Below, piece by piece: positions 1-14,300 of a stretch of 64,000 nucleotides of DNA. A program made the position numbers and the translations under genes. How positions within the stretch are numbered: the stretch's first letter is position 1; each line of letters opens with the position of its first letter. The stretch is from the NCBI GenBank assembly GCA_016785225.1, contig JAFBJZ010000612.1, positions 62,001 through 126,000 on the forward strand, written 5' to 3'. Under the pieces are notes generated by a model. The model made no database searches. It worked only from the letters and a program-made list of their open reading frames with translations, and was not told the DNA's origin. The DNA is from Psettodes erumei (lineage: Eukaryota > Chordata > Actinopteri > Pleuronectiformes > Psettodidae).

Positions 1-836
1 GCATCAAACATGCCTGTACACACACACACACACACACGCAGTGTGAGATGTCATCTTCCAGCTCTATATGGCAGAATGATATTCCGCAGGAAGGTTTACT
101 TAATTTAATGATATTAGACCGAAAGGATGGAGACTATGTGGACATACTGAACTTTCAACAATGTGCTGCTTCCTTTCGCAGTACTTAGTTACTCTGTCAC
201 AGAGCTGACACAGAGATATGGCGGGAAAGAAATTCATGTATATGGTCACTGAATAGGGTCATTTTAAAGGAGCAGTGAATAAATGAACCTGAATATAGGG
301 CTGCACTGCTTTACAATAAAAATGTACTCAGCTGATATGTTATTTAATGTATGTAATGTAGCTGTGGGCTCCAGTAAATATGTGTCAAGGGCGTACATAG
401 ACTGTTGCACAGTGTACAGAAGCACACTGTGCCCGAACAAAAGGCGATTACTTCAACATTGTAAATGCAATTTAATTATTTAAAGCATGGACATGGTTTA
501 ATTGGTATGCATGCATCATTTGCCTACGTTTCACGCCAACACACTCCAAATTAAGTCGGTTTGGTGAAACAAATAAGATGGTCAAGGTACCTAAAAGCTT
601 TCTGAATGAAGAAAGAACAAATAAAAACACTAGAAAAAAATAACTTGGTTCCTTTAAAAATGGGACTTTTGGGAATGACAGCTCTCTTCAAGGAGTTCTG
701 CTTCTTGAGTCGAGATTCAAACTGTCTGAACTTGTTACAAACACAAGTGCGGCGAAAGGGACTCTGCATTGACCTCTACTGCCGCGATGTTACGCATTGT
801 GCATTGAGAGAAGTTTCAGGTGAATTGTTCCATTAT
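1..836. other. Non-genic DNA, left edge
   Basis: AT-rich DNA with a short (CA)n run at 19-37. No ORF resembles a known protein and no repeat family is recognised before the SINE at 837. Confidence 0.6.
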
Positions 837-1086
837 TCCCATCCATCCATTTGCTATTCCACTTACCCTTTGATGGTGGCGGGGGCTGGAGCCAATCTCA
901 GCTGACATTGGGCGAGGGCGGGGTACACCCTGGATAGTTTGCCAGTCTATCACAGGGCTGACACATGGAGACAAACAAACATTCACACTCTCCCTCCCAC
1001 CTACGGGCAAATTTAGAGTCGCCCAAGAAAGCGAACGTCTCTGGATGGTGGGAGGAAGCCAGGGAATGCATGGAGAACATGCAAAT
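837..1086 (-). repeat. tRNA-derived SINE, 5'-truncated copy with ATGG tail
   Basis: Read on the minus strand, this matches the body of an abundant teleost SINE: a GTTCTCC segment, TTCCTCCCAC, CTCTAAATT, CCCGTAGGTG, CAGCCCTGTGATAGACTGG, GGTGTACCCCGCC, CAGCTG, then a (GGAT)n tail. The tRNA-like head is absent, so the copy is 5'-truncated, as expected from target-primed reverse transcription. Divergence is moderate. The family name is not assigned because I could not search a repeat library. Confidence 0.8.
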
Positions 1087-1389
1087 CATGGTGTTCCTTT
1101 AGGGAACTTTCTTTATTTTCTTTATCTAATTCATTATTTATGACACACACATTAGCGTAGTTTTCGAACTGCAACATAAAAATCCTTAAAATTGTCACTC
1201 ACAATCCTCTGAGTTTTCTGACTGACAGAAAATAAGATGGATATTCTAAAATGTTATTTAAAGTGTAATTTGCACAGTAATCCCTTCAGAAATAAACATT
1301 GTGGCTCTCTCTCTGTATTAAGGCTTTGATCATGCAAACTGCTGAAAATTTCAGACACTGACTGACTTCATAATGAAAACCTACTGGCC

Positions 1390-2350
1390 TCATGTAACAT
1401 CTTCAAAACAGGCGGTTCGATTGGCACGACAAGACCAAAACACGCTTTCATCAACGGCTGAAGTTTAATTAAAACTCTAGCGCCTTGTTCTTGAGAGTTA
1501 TTCAAATTCTGCGTATGCGGAGAAAGTGCTGGTGAAACACGCGTTATCTCATCTTCAAACCAGCCCCGGCATCAGCAGCAGTCAAGGCTCGTCTATCTTT
1601 ACCTCGTTTTCCAGACTCGTCACGGGTTCTTTTGTCCTCATGTCCTCCACGAGGAGGAAAAAGAATCAACATAATATCGCACTTCTGCAGCGGGGATCAC
1701 GGCCGTTATTATTATTATCGTCTCTCCTCGTGCCTGGAGAAGTGTGGGCAGGCCGCCTCCTCTGGACTCTTAACAATAAAAGGAGAGGGAGAAAGAAATT
1801 GTGACTGCACGTGGAAAAACAACCAGAACTGGATCACGTCGGCGTGCGCTTTATCTAGCTACACACCATTATCAAGATCTATTTTTTTTTGTCAACTCCC
1901 CGGTCTCCAATCACTTGAAGCCCTCTCATAATGAAGAATAAAATGGCCATGGATAACTCTGGCGTGACCATAGATCAGTGCTGAGAGGGGTGTGAAAAAT
2001 ATGACTCCGGCTCCGACTCCTTCTACAGGGAGGGTGTTTTTTTTCCTGCTCTCAGGTTTTCTCTGATTTATTCGCCCTTTTCACCTTTTTTGCACTCACG
2101 TTCCTTTGTATGTGAAGTGTCTGAAGCTGCGAGGTGAAAACAGCGGCTGACGAGAAGTCACGCTGGGCGCGCTGCTCATCGGAAGGCATCTCGAAGAAGG
2201 TTTGGGCTCATCATCTCTTCGTTGCTTCGAAAACGTTTGCGGAAAGACGTCATTAGACGTCGCTTTTCCATAAGCGTCCTGGTGTGCGTTGGTCGCATGC
2301 AAATCACGAGCCTTTTATACCGTGTGCGGTGAAATTAGATCACAACAGTC
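1390..2350. other. CpG-enriched non-coding stretch
   Basis: CpG steps are clearly denser here than in the surrounding sequence. Two GACGTC motifs occur at about 2246 and 2256, and there is a pyrimidine-rich core at 2030-2100. No ORF looks like a gene exon. It could be a distal regulatory element or the edge of an unrecognised transcript's promoter; sequence alone does not decide. Confidence 0.35.
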
Positions 2351-5300
2351 AGACCGTGACTCACAAATAAATCTAAGGCCGTGATCAAACATTTGAAAAT
2401 GCTGGCTCAGAGGGCTGTGTACAGTATTTTTTTTTTACCTCTGATGAATTATTTCTTATTCATCCACTTTCAAGTTTACAGCCCATCATAATGAGGTGAA
2501 ATATCGAACATGTCTTTTTTTGTTGAGAAAGCATTTCGCTTTCTCACTTTTCTCTTGTTGTTAAATGGCCAAACATGCCAAGAGCACATACAGTATCACA
2601 GAATTGTATTTTTTTTCCCCGCATCAACAACTTTTGGCTCTCCCTCCCACGTGGGGCACGATTAACAAGAGCAGAATGAGATGTTGGCTTCAGAATGAGC
2701 GACCTGTTTTCATTCACACGGGCAGACGAGTGTGTGCAATGACACCCCACAGAAGTTATTTTTCAGGGTTTTCATTCCTGTGCCCATACGGTGACAGTGT
2801 TTCAAATATTCTCACTTTCCACTGCAGCAATGTCAAGTTAATTATGTTTATGATATAGTACATTGAGGGTTAGGCAACAGTTAATTACACCTACGTGTGA
2901 GGTCAGTGCTGACTGCTGCCACTGGGTGTACATTTTGAGGGGCTGACTCAGGCTACGTCTTCACCTTCCTCCTCTTGGACAGTGAATTTCGCTCCTGTTG
3001 CATGCGCCATCCTGCCTCAGCACCACGGACAGCGCCTGAGGCTGCGCTTGCTCCACAGTAGCAGGCGACATTATGGAAAAGCTGCCTCGAGAAGATACAC
3101 ACACACACCTGGAGACACTTAACGCTGCCACTTTCCATCTGTCTTCCCTGTCCCTCACTCCATTACTTTATCTTCATCTGGGTGACAGAAGCGTGGGATA
3201 AGCGTTTCAATTCCATCCCTCCCTCTTCCACGCAGCTCAGCTCTTTTCTGCCTAAATTTGCTGTTTATACCTCAGCATAAGTTGATTTGCTGCTCAGTTT
3301 CCACCTACAGAACTCAAGTCGCCAATCTTCCCGCGTCTCTCTACTGTCGGTCCGTCCCCCTCGCTTTATTTCCCCCTAAGTGCCGCAGGTTAATACTGGG
3401 AGAAGGATGAGCCCTCTGTCTCTGTGCAATCCCCAGCCATCCCTGCATCTCAGCTAATTCACTCGCTGTGGTGTCAATCCCTCCACCTCTTCCCCAACTT
3501 CCCCTATCATGTGCTCTGGTGGTCTATACCCATTGATAATACCAGAGGGATAAGGAAGGAAGAAAAATATGCCACCTCCTCTCCACTTTGCTCCTTTCTT
3601 TGCATCCGGCCCTGTTTTCTCTCGCTCCAGCTTATCACTCGCTCCGGTGGTCCACACTGTATGACCAGAGGGACAGACGCGGTAATGCTGCAAGGCAATG
3701 AAGTGTGTATTTGTTTGTGTGTGAGCCACTGAGGTGAGCTCAGGCCATAAATTAACAAATCAGGATGCAGACGGAGCGAGTAAGGAGCTCATTCTGATCC
3801 AGTGTTTCCTGCTAAAGCATGGTTAACCCCGTGATTTATGAGTGTGTGTGTGTGTGTGTGTGTGTCTGATGTGGATGGACAGTGGACAGGGGCGGCTGTG
3901 AGAGACTGCGGCTCGCTGTTTGATGGATTGTGATTGACAGGAACAGCGAGGGGAGGGTGTGAGTGTGACGGTGCCATTATAACCTCATTGAGCTCCGACG
4001 GGCGCTCCGTCTCTCTTAACTCTCCTCTGCCTCATCACTCAAATGCCCCCCCCCCTCCCCTTTTTACATTTCATTTTCTCTCACCTTCCCTACCTTCACC
4101 TTTGCTCCTATTTTCTGCCGGACAGCCTCGACCTTGGGTGAATGAAACACAGACATCAAGTGGGCAAATCAACTTGTCACGTTCCCTAATACTTGCAGTG
4201 TTTCTACATATGAACATTTCTCAGAACGCTGTCTGACCTAATGATAGAGAAAGTAAAATGCGTTTTGGAGAGATGAAGGGCGAAAGCCAGGGGGGAGAAA
4301 AAAAAATGGTGGGAAAGTAAAATAAAGAGATGTCTGCAACCGCGGAGTGTTCCTACTTTAATCGTGTAAAGAGGAGAAAGAAGCCTGGGAGACAGAAATG
4401 AACCAGGACACAATGAGATGGAGAGATAGAGAGATGTGGGTGGATGTTGGAGAAAAGACAATAGTAACTACATTAGAAGCCCTGCAGCCCAAGGCACTGG
4501 CAAAATTGCATTTGCTGACGAGAAAAACAACATGAAAACAGGCCCACAAAGGAGAGGGAATTTGCAGCTCGGCCGACGCCGAGCTGCTATTCAGCGCTAA
4601 AAACATCGAGACGAACGCGCGGCCAAGCACACCCCCACGAGTACGCAACCACATGCCTGCGTGTGCAGAGACGGGGACGGACCGACGCTCGCTGTTTCCA
4701 GCAAGGACATTTGCACATTTAGTATTATTATGGATTCTGCTTGAAGTTTGTAAAAACAACAACAAAAAACAGGGGGGTCAACAGCCATGCTAACAGCCGC
4801 GTGAGCCCGTGCTGGTCAGTTTAGAGAAAAACAACGATAAAATGGATCAAAGTTGATGTTCAAAAAGAGTGCTGGGGTTAAATACATCTTACAACAAGTG
4901 GTCAGATACTGTCAGAGCAAACTTTGACAAAATGTTATCAATGCTAATATTGTGCCCTTATGATTTGGACGTACATCTGAAGTGCAGCTCCGAGAGACTT
5001 ACGAGTCATTCTGTAGCGGGTTATCACATTTTGGCACGAGATGGAAAGTTATAGAATCACCAAAGCTGTTTTATTTGTTTTTATTTATCCTTCGGGGAAA
5101 ATAACCATCTTTTATTCAAAGAATGACAGTGCCATCTGACAGCTGTGGAGATTCAGTTCATTCAGAGGCTGTGGATGGCGTTGAAGGGACTCACCAGTCC
5201 TCAGGATACATCTTCTAGGGATGACCGCCAAATGTGGGTTCAAACCGTCCAGCAGCTGTCAAACTAATTTGGTGGCTTAATGAAAACTTTAATTCTGCTG

Positions 5301-8300
5301 GAACTATGTACTGGACAAAGTGAAGTAAACGACGACCAATAGAATGACTGAACTGTGATAGAAAGGCTCAGACAGTGAGAGACCGTCTCTCCATGTGTGT
5401 GCTATGCAGAGTGCATGTACACTGCTGCACATACTTGTATGTACCGTACATGTGAGAGCTGGTGCACTGCGGAGAGCCGCCTATAATTAACATGACATTT
5501 AACCGCCGCTTACGCTCGTCTGTTTGCATTGGCCGCGTTGGGCTGCTCGGGACGACCGCTCTCATCCCTCGCGGCGCGTGGGCATCTTTGTGTTGTTTTG
5601 GGAGCAGAGGTGAAAGTGTGCGTTGAGTGCACGCCTCACGCACGTGCACACGTGTTCCTTATCATGCTAAGCCTTCCTTGCCACGCTGAGCAGCTCACGC
5701 GTTATCGTTTTCCCAAGACCCCAGCCGTTGTTTCCGATCCATGGGTATAATGATTTGCTTGTCACCCGGGAGAGATACGTGCAACTATTGTGTTGATAAA
5801 CTGTACGAGCGATTGGCACGTAAAATGCAACACGGCTACAGTAAATTCTATCCGAGCAGGCTTGTTAGGAGGATTGAGGAGATTTTCTTTGTCGACACAA
5901 TGGAATATCTGTCAGATAATTTGGAGGAACTGCCTTCTAATTCACTGAATATAAAGCACTGTACACAATAATGCATATTTAATGATGACTTTTCCTGAAA
6001 TACTTGAGAAATAACAGGATTCAAAGAGCAGTGTGACACTGATGGAGGGACAAACGCAGGCGAGATGGCTACAGTTACAGGGGGATCGTGACTTGCATGC
6101 CTAATCAGCTGCTCTGCTAACACAGAGCTGGTAGTTATCAGTAGCAGCAATCATCATTTTACCATCTCACAGTGCCACTGACCATCATACATTCATGGCG
6201 GCTTGATGGTTATTACCGGGGGTGCAGTAATTACCGCACGTCGTTTCCCAACATGTGCTCTGCGTTGGCACAATTCCGCCTGCCCACCGGGATTCCAGGA
6301 CTCTCAGCTTCTCTCCCATTCACACATCTTTTTTGCAAAACAAAAACTGAACAAAACAGAGATGTGTTGCCACTGTTATTACGCTGCCTACAGTTATAGC
6401 AGATGAAGCGGCAGAGTCACAAACCTACTCGAAGGGGCTGCTGGATGTAGGTGCACGAGCTCCCAAGAGTTTTATTCCTCTCTGTTTGGATTGAGTCAAC
6501 CGATCAGCTTGCTTGAGAAGACGTCCTCTGTGGATCTTCGCAGATGCATAATAACTTAACACAATGAGTGTTACAGCCGAGAGTCCGTCACGACACCGAG
6601 GAGGTGGAGAAAGGATGGAGAGGGCTGATTCATGGGACAGCAACTGCCACCACAACAGAGGCGAGAGGCCCTGAGCCGCACATGTGAGGTGTGATTGTCT
6701 TATCTGATGACTCCGGGTCACATCAGTGAGGACTGGTCAGACTCGCAGGTGACATGACACCCACTGGCCCAAAAGGACTTTTTTCCATATAGAGTCATGG
6801 CAAAAAGAAGAGCTGTAAAACAATGCGTGCGTATTTCTGAAGATCACAAGCATCCAAAAGTGAATTGGGTGCAATGTATTCAAATTGATTGAATTTTACC
6901 ATTCCTGTGTGTGGAAAGCTGGCTGGAAGTCAGCCGGCTCAGCCAGAGTCAGCCACTTCAGAGGCAGGAGCAGGGCATCATCCATTCTGTTAATGCAGAA
7001 CACGACATTGTCACGCAGTGTGTTGAAATGATTAATCAACAGTTACAGTGTCATAATAAACAACAATTTTGATGATTAATTCATCGCTTAAAGTGCGTGA
7101 TCAACGATGTATTTATCAACGTCAATGTCTTCATTGGTTACACCCCTGCCCTTACAAGATGTGTTTGGTTGATGCGTTTCCTCACTTACATGTTCACTAA
7201 AGTTCACGCCGTGAAGATTCTTCCTTTTTTGTTCGTGCCAGTCATATGCTGCTGCAAGCGATTCCCAAAGTTTGACGGAGTTGTATTTCCGTGGCTGCAA
7301 AGGCAGTTTGATAAATGTTGTGATTCCCTCGTGCCCCTTTAGAGATATTTCAGATGCGAGGTTTATTGGCAGGTTCTCGGAAGATGCACTGCAGAGGGCA
7401 ACTCCAATCCCTCCGTCGGTGGGAGGAATTGATAAAAGATCAGCGGTAGCACAGAAGTGAAGCAACCCAGGAGAGGAGGAGTGAGGAGCACAATCAGCTA
7501 ATCAATACCTCCCAAGTGTCACTTCATAATCTTTTCCACTGCACACAATGATTTACATTGAACGCCTCACAAACATTAACGAGTAATACACCCTTGAGTG
7601 CCTGCACAGACAGGGCGAGGTTTTTTTTTTTTCCCTCTCAATGCAAATAGTTCAGAGAGGAGCAGCTTGTTTATTGTTATTTTACTCAGCGCGCTCCTCA
7701 CCTGCCAGGTTAGATAATATCTAACTGCTCATGAGGCGCAGGAGCGAGCAGACAACGGTGCAGTCCTCTCCCGATGAGAAGCTCTCCATCTGGTTTCACA
7801 CCGCTGAGGGATGTGTGGGAACAACACTGCGACAGAGGTGTTAATGTTCCATGTCACTCTCGGCGCTCTCTCTCCGTTAGAGCCACGAATGAGAAGCGCG
7901 GGCCGATGGTGCTTCATGTACAACAACAAAGTCGTCAGTGCAGCCAGCACAATGAGATTCAATTCCAGATAGCCTCTCAGGGGAAGGTACTTTATCACCG
8001 GTGGGAATTATCGGCTTTGGTTGAAGGCACAATCTTCAGTAAAATACTGTAACAAGACAGCTTTTAGTGACAAAGCACAATCAGGAGTCTAATTTGTTGC
8101 TCTGTGCACTTTTTTTTAGAACCATAGCCAGAAAGTCAGTGTCACCAAAGCATTTCCATACGGTAACTGGCCAAAAAAAAAAAAAAGATCAGGGAGGCAT
8201 TTAAATAATGTTGCCGGAGTATAAAATGAGTCACCGCATCAGAGACGCAACTATAAACAAAAAGGATTAAATGAGGGAAGAAAGTTCAAGAACATAAAAC

Positions 8301-11300
8301 AAGAAGAGCAAATGTCAGGATTTGTCGCCGGGCCTAAAGAGCAAGGACTTCTTCGTGCTGCTATATTTTGCACTGACATTCTGCCGTCATTCAGGGAGAA
8401 TAAGATACCAATATTCCCACTGACAACAGACTCAGTAGACTCAACAGATCATTATGCAACAGCGCTCCGAGACATGCTGCGTTGTGGCGGATGGGTATGT
8501 GCACCTCTCGCTTCCTCTCCATTGGAGCCTCTCCTTTTGCTCTTACTGTGGCTATTATTATTGCTCCGTGAACCTGCTCGTAAAAACCCAGCTGGATGCA
8601 AGCCCAGACAAACTCCCCAGGGTTAGCTGAAAGTCATTTAGGAGATCACTGACAGGAGATGAAGTAAACAAGGCAGAGTGAAGGACAGTGGAAACAAAGA
8701 CACGGCATACAGCTTGCTCGCAAAACAGCTCGTGGAATGCCGCATGCAACACAGAGTGGCTGCATCGTGTGGGTTAAACCGCTTTTAGGCAATGTTGCTC
8801 AGTCAGCGGGTCCACCACCTTGGTCCTAGTAAGTTTCACAGCCAAATTAATATTCATCCTCCAAAAAAAACTACATTGGGAAAATTAACATTATATATAT
8901 GCCCTAAATATAGCGTACATGGAAAATCTACACAGAACAGAATGAAATAAAATGAGTTAATTAAGTACAAAATGCGGTAAAGCAAAGCACACAAAGATAC
9001 ATCTGATTAGTGAAGGCACAGAAACCTGTCCTCCACATAATTATCAATGTAAAATCAGTAGAGAAACGTGCATGTTACTGCGTAATTATATTTTAAAAAA
9101 TGAAAAACAAAACTAAAAGAAACAAACAATAAAAGCGATGATGGTCAAATTTAAATCACCAAAACCTAATTATATTTAGCTGTTGTCTAAAGACCACTTC
9201 AACCTTCCTCTGAACACGTGGTACTAAGCAGAGCACAATGCAAGGACATATGTGGGTGGATGACAGGGTTGGTATGTGTGAGGTCTGTTCACAGTGTCTG
9301 ATGTTAGTATTCACCTGAACATCTACTACATATAGAGATACTGATGCTAAATATTTATATAAGTACAGATACCAGTATTTCCCATACACTGACTTGTATG
9401 TGGCTTCCTGCCACAATATCAACATTGACCGCCACATATTGAGACACACACAGCTTCTGTGAATAGCCAGTGCTTCATTTGTAAATCAGACGGTGCGGGA
9501 ACACAAAGTGCATGTTAAAGCAGAGGGGTGACGTAACGCTGTGCTGAAAACATGACATCATACATGCCATATACAGGCTTACAGGCCTCAATTTCAAGTA
9601 ATTTGCATGATTTAAGTGCTATGACAATGCCTTTTTATTTTGTTTTTGGCTACTCTGCACAACAAGTGCAAATGCCCACATCTCCACATGAGGCTTACAG
9701 CACAGCCAGCAGTTCATTTCTCCACAGGTCAGACAACAATACGAAGCAAGAATCACACATGTTTCTAAAGTTCTCTTATTATTTTAAAGATCGGCATGGC
9801 AGCCTGAGAAATCCAACTTAGACAGTGGAATATTAATGGACAAATGGGTGCCGACCTTATCTAGTTGTCCACATCACTCCACATCACTGCCAAGCCCTGA
9901 TTCTCCTCCTCCTCCTTGTGTCGGCTTTATCTCCACAGGTCTGGGGTCAGTACTGTGGGTGAAGCGCCTTCAACTCCTCAATGAACTTGTTATATCCAGG
10001 TTTATCAGGCAACCGCCCCCTTGAGTTAACACACGGCCCTTCAGGTTCTTAACCAAACTTAGGGAAAAAGGCTGTGGTTGAGTGTTTGGTCACTGGCTTT
10101 TCCTCTTCTTGCTATGGTCCTCCCCTGCTCCTGTTCCTGAACCTGACTAGCTGCTAGCAGCTAGCTGCTGCTTCTGCTAACATTAGCGTTAGCTCAGCGA
10201 CTGCCCCCGTTTGTCACCACCCTGACTTATTAAGAAGCATTGTTGAGAAACTCTTCTCATCTTTTGAAAAAGATAACAAGTTTAACTGTCTTTTTGACAT
10301 TTTATTTTGCAGTTTAACACTTGTAATCCTCTCTTGTTAAGTTCCCTTAGGGTTTTAGCCTTTTCATTTTCTGTGTGCGTAACAGCCTGATTTTCCATTG
10401 TGCTTTTCAGGCAGTGCACACGCTTGCAACTTGGAACACAGGTAGACAGATATAGTCAGTGAAACACAAAATGAAAGTACATAAGCTAAAGTTATGAGTT
10501 AAAAGTTCTGCTTTGCAATTAATTTAGCTTGTTCGCTTTTGGGTGCTATGTTACTTGTCTGTGCTATACACAAATGCCCCCATGAATTGCTCTCAGGGAA
10601 ACATTTTATACAGTACAGATCCTGAAGCCACATTAAGCTGCACAGGATTTGCAGAGGGTTTTATCTCGCCCAGGTTCCAGCAGTTTGTTTATCGGTTGCC
10701 ATTAGCAACTGAGCAAAAGTCCGTAACACATTCAGAACCAGAAACAATGATTATCCAAACAACCTGCTGTGGAAAAAAATGCTCCCAGGGCCATGGCCCT
10801 CACAGAGAGGACAAAGAGAAGATTTACTGGCACCCACACACACAAAAGCATGAACTCAATGCTCACAATGCTGATGACTGTAATGTGTAAAAGAGATACA
10901 AGGGCAATTGATAATTGGCTAATCACACGTAAAGACACACAAAGTGTGGTCAAATGGGGCAAGAAGGAACTAAAGAGACACATAAAAACAAATGTTGCAG
11001 CCTGTAGGTTACAGTGGACTTTGGATCATGAGCATTTTTTGTTTGCAGTTTTCTTCTCATTGCAGTGACCTACTACACACTAAGACATTATTCTGCAGTC
11101 TTCCATAAATACAGTTTCTATATTGCCAATTAACATGCATCATTTTAAAAATAAATTAATTGACTGTATGTTGGGGTTCAATGTGATGATGCTGATTTGT
11201 TAACAGTTGGTTTCCCTGATTCATGAATTACATTTCTCTACAGTGTTGAAAATGAGACATATTGACGTTAGAAATGTTGAAAGAAGCTTTGTGTTTTTAT

Positions 11301-14300
11301 TTATTATCTTTGCCTCAGCACCTTGTTGTATCTGTGGATGTCTGTACCTTCCTCTGTGACTGTATGTGTAACCTCTGTCTGGCAGTTTTGTGACCGTGGG
11401 TTTTTCCAGAAACCAGTAGGTGACATAGTAATTTTGGTGTGACAAGACCATGGAACTGAGCTGTTTTCTACCTGTCATGGCCAGACGGACAGCACAGCGC
11501 AGACATACACAGACTCACAGCAGACGTATCCTGATCCATATAAGCAGTCACATACACACACAGATGTGTGGAGGTGTAATAACTGCTGTGGTAAATACGG
11601 GGGCTGGGCAAGCAGAGAGCGATCAGGGTGGGACTTCCATTTCAATTGCTGGGAATGAACCGACCACAGGCACAAATACATGTAACATGAATGGCATGGC
11701 AATAACCTTTCTATACAACCTGCTGCTGCTGCTGTGTGTCTGTGTGGACATGTGTGTGTGTGAGAGAGAGAGGGAGGGCATCAATGTATGATTGTGAATG
11801 AATGGGAGAAACAAAAAGAGAAAACGGTAAAATGAAAGTGCGATGGAGTAAACAATGAAAAACATGGACATCAGCAGTGGAGGGAGTTCAGAGAACTCAC
11901 CGGGTTTATAAGGCAGCAGATGGACCATTTCTACACCATTAAGGATCAAAGAAGCAATAACCCAGCAAACAATCCCCACATCTAAAATATGGGCCTGTGT
12001 GTATATGCCTTTGCCCACATGTTTACTTGTGAGAGTAAAAGAGGTTATTTTTCTGTTTTCATTGCCCTCATTCAACCCTAGAGCAGTTTTAAAAGCTGAA
12101 AGCTTCTGCAATCACATAATTTGAAAAGAGACATGAACTTGCAGCTCTTTCCGACATTTAGGGCATGTAATGTGACCCTTTAGGCTCAAGTGAAAAAAGA
12201 ATCTATTATACTAAAAAAAAGATGAGAAACTCAACTTTTTAAGTTTTTGTGGACCACTTGTAGCATTATGGAGTAAATTTTGTACTAGGTCCTTGATTTG
12301 GGACACACATGCACACAAACAAGCACACAAGTGATACAGGTGCGCGAAATGATTACATCAAGCCAATGGTTTCACACTGCTCTGCTGACCGACAGCTGCT
12401 GGCAGTAACACAAATGTAGTAATGGCCATATAGATCTGCTTACATTGATTTAGAGGGCAGGAATTGTTAAAACACACTAGATTTAATGTTGATAATGCAG
12501 ATGAGTCTGGCGTGAGGTTTCTGACATGAAGATGGCAGCTGGCAATCATTTGCAACCTCCAAACCTTTGGCATCTGTTGTTTGATGTAACGGCAAGCAGC
12601 GATTCAGCAGATAAATAATTTACACCATAAATATAAGATGTGACAATGAATTTAACAGAATTCAGACCATCTTAAAACTCTGTATTATGCATTTAGCTGC
12701 TTTGTAGCTAGTGCTGCACTTCACTTAACAAGGAGTCACATCTGGATTGTGCTTTAATGGCCCTGAACACAAGGCTCATTAAAAAGCCGCTCTTCTCAAT
12801 GTGACAAACACACACACACATTCAAGTTTACCTCAGTCAAAGAGGAACAACGTCATTGTATATAATGGCACATACTTTATAAAAGCCGTTATATGCACAG
12901 TAAGATAAATACTAGTATGCAACAGCCAATAATTGTTCTAATTATGGCTGTACATCTGGCTAACTGGCTGCTAGGCTATATGGGCAGTGTAATGTATGTG
13001 ACGAGAGAAACTGAAACAGAGGGGTACAGAGAGCATGTGGCTGTTTCCTCTTACAGTGAAGCCCAAAAACCCTGTGTTAAAGTGAGTTCCAATTTATGAA
13101 TTTATGAATCGAGTTGCAACCAAGTGTTTTGTGTGTGCAGTTGATTGTGTGTATTTGCATATGTGTGAGGCTGGATTCACTTGCCAGAATCGGGATGAAT
13201 GTGTTAGCATGCACTGCGTACTTGTGTGTGAGTGGATGGGTTTGTGCACATGACTGAGTCTGGATGCACGATGTTTTGTGTCTCCATTTCATTATGTGCA
13301 ACTGTAATTAGCTTAACTGAATTAGCCATGCCATGCTCATCTCCAGGATTGGCAGCGGCGGGCCATGACGGTAGTTTAACTCTGCGAGGAAATCGGCTGT
13401 ATCCATTTTTCATTGTGTGTAGAGGGGGATCACCTTGGGTTGCGAGACTTTGTACATACTGGTGCAGTTCAAGAAGATCTGCATATTTTCATTACTGCAG
13501 GCTATAAGATGAAGAACACTGATGTTCCCTATCTGGCCTCATGAATTTGACTTTCAACTGACACTGTCCACCCACAGATCTATTTACATGTAATATGAAT
13601 AGTGTTACACTACAGAATCACTAATAAAAGGGACTGTGTATCAAGTAGACAATGCAGAGAATAGACGATTTCAGCAGCCTTAACATTACCCTTCCAAGTT
13701 ATTTGTAAAGAAATAGGCTGCTGCAATTTAGCTTTATTCTTATAGTGGGATTGTTTTCCTTTCATATCCAAAATCCCTGCAAGAGCGTAGCTGGCTACTG
13801 AATCAATTTAGAGACCAATGACCAAAACAGCAGAACATTTTCTGCTCTGAGATTTCACAGAGATTGAAACTGTAAAAGGCACATTCTGCCCTTGGGTTTA
13901 CACAAGAACTACTGCCATTCAAGATGCTAAAATATTATATCCTGTTATTCACCACACACTGGTACAGACAATTGCTGTTACATTATTCAAATAACTGAAC
14001 ATGAAAACAAATCACAGTTATAAATCAGAGCAATGAGCAAAAGGTTAAATTTTATGTTTGGGACAAAAAAAATTAATTACAAAAACTAAAAAAACTAATT
14101 ACACTGCACAAACGTAATTGCATGTACATAACCATATAGGATAATGGATGATTATGAATTCAGAGTCTAAAAAACCCCACTCATGTTTCTAATACAGTCC
14201 TGTCTCCTCAAAATCAATTCAATTTAGTCGAACAAGAACAATCAGTCTAGATCTCCCTGTTTCCCTCTCATCAAACTGAGCTCAGCATCATTTGAATCTC

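Noticed and set aside
11623..12111. 162-codon minus-strand ORF
   Set aside because: Longest ORF outside adra2c, but its sequence is a patchwork of low-complexity and hydrophobic runs across a (CA)n-like region, with no recognisable domain.
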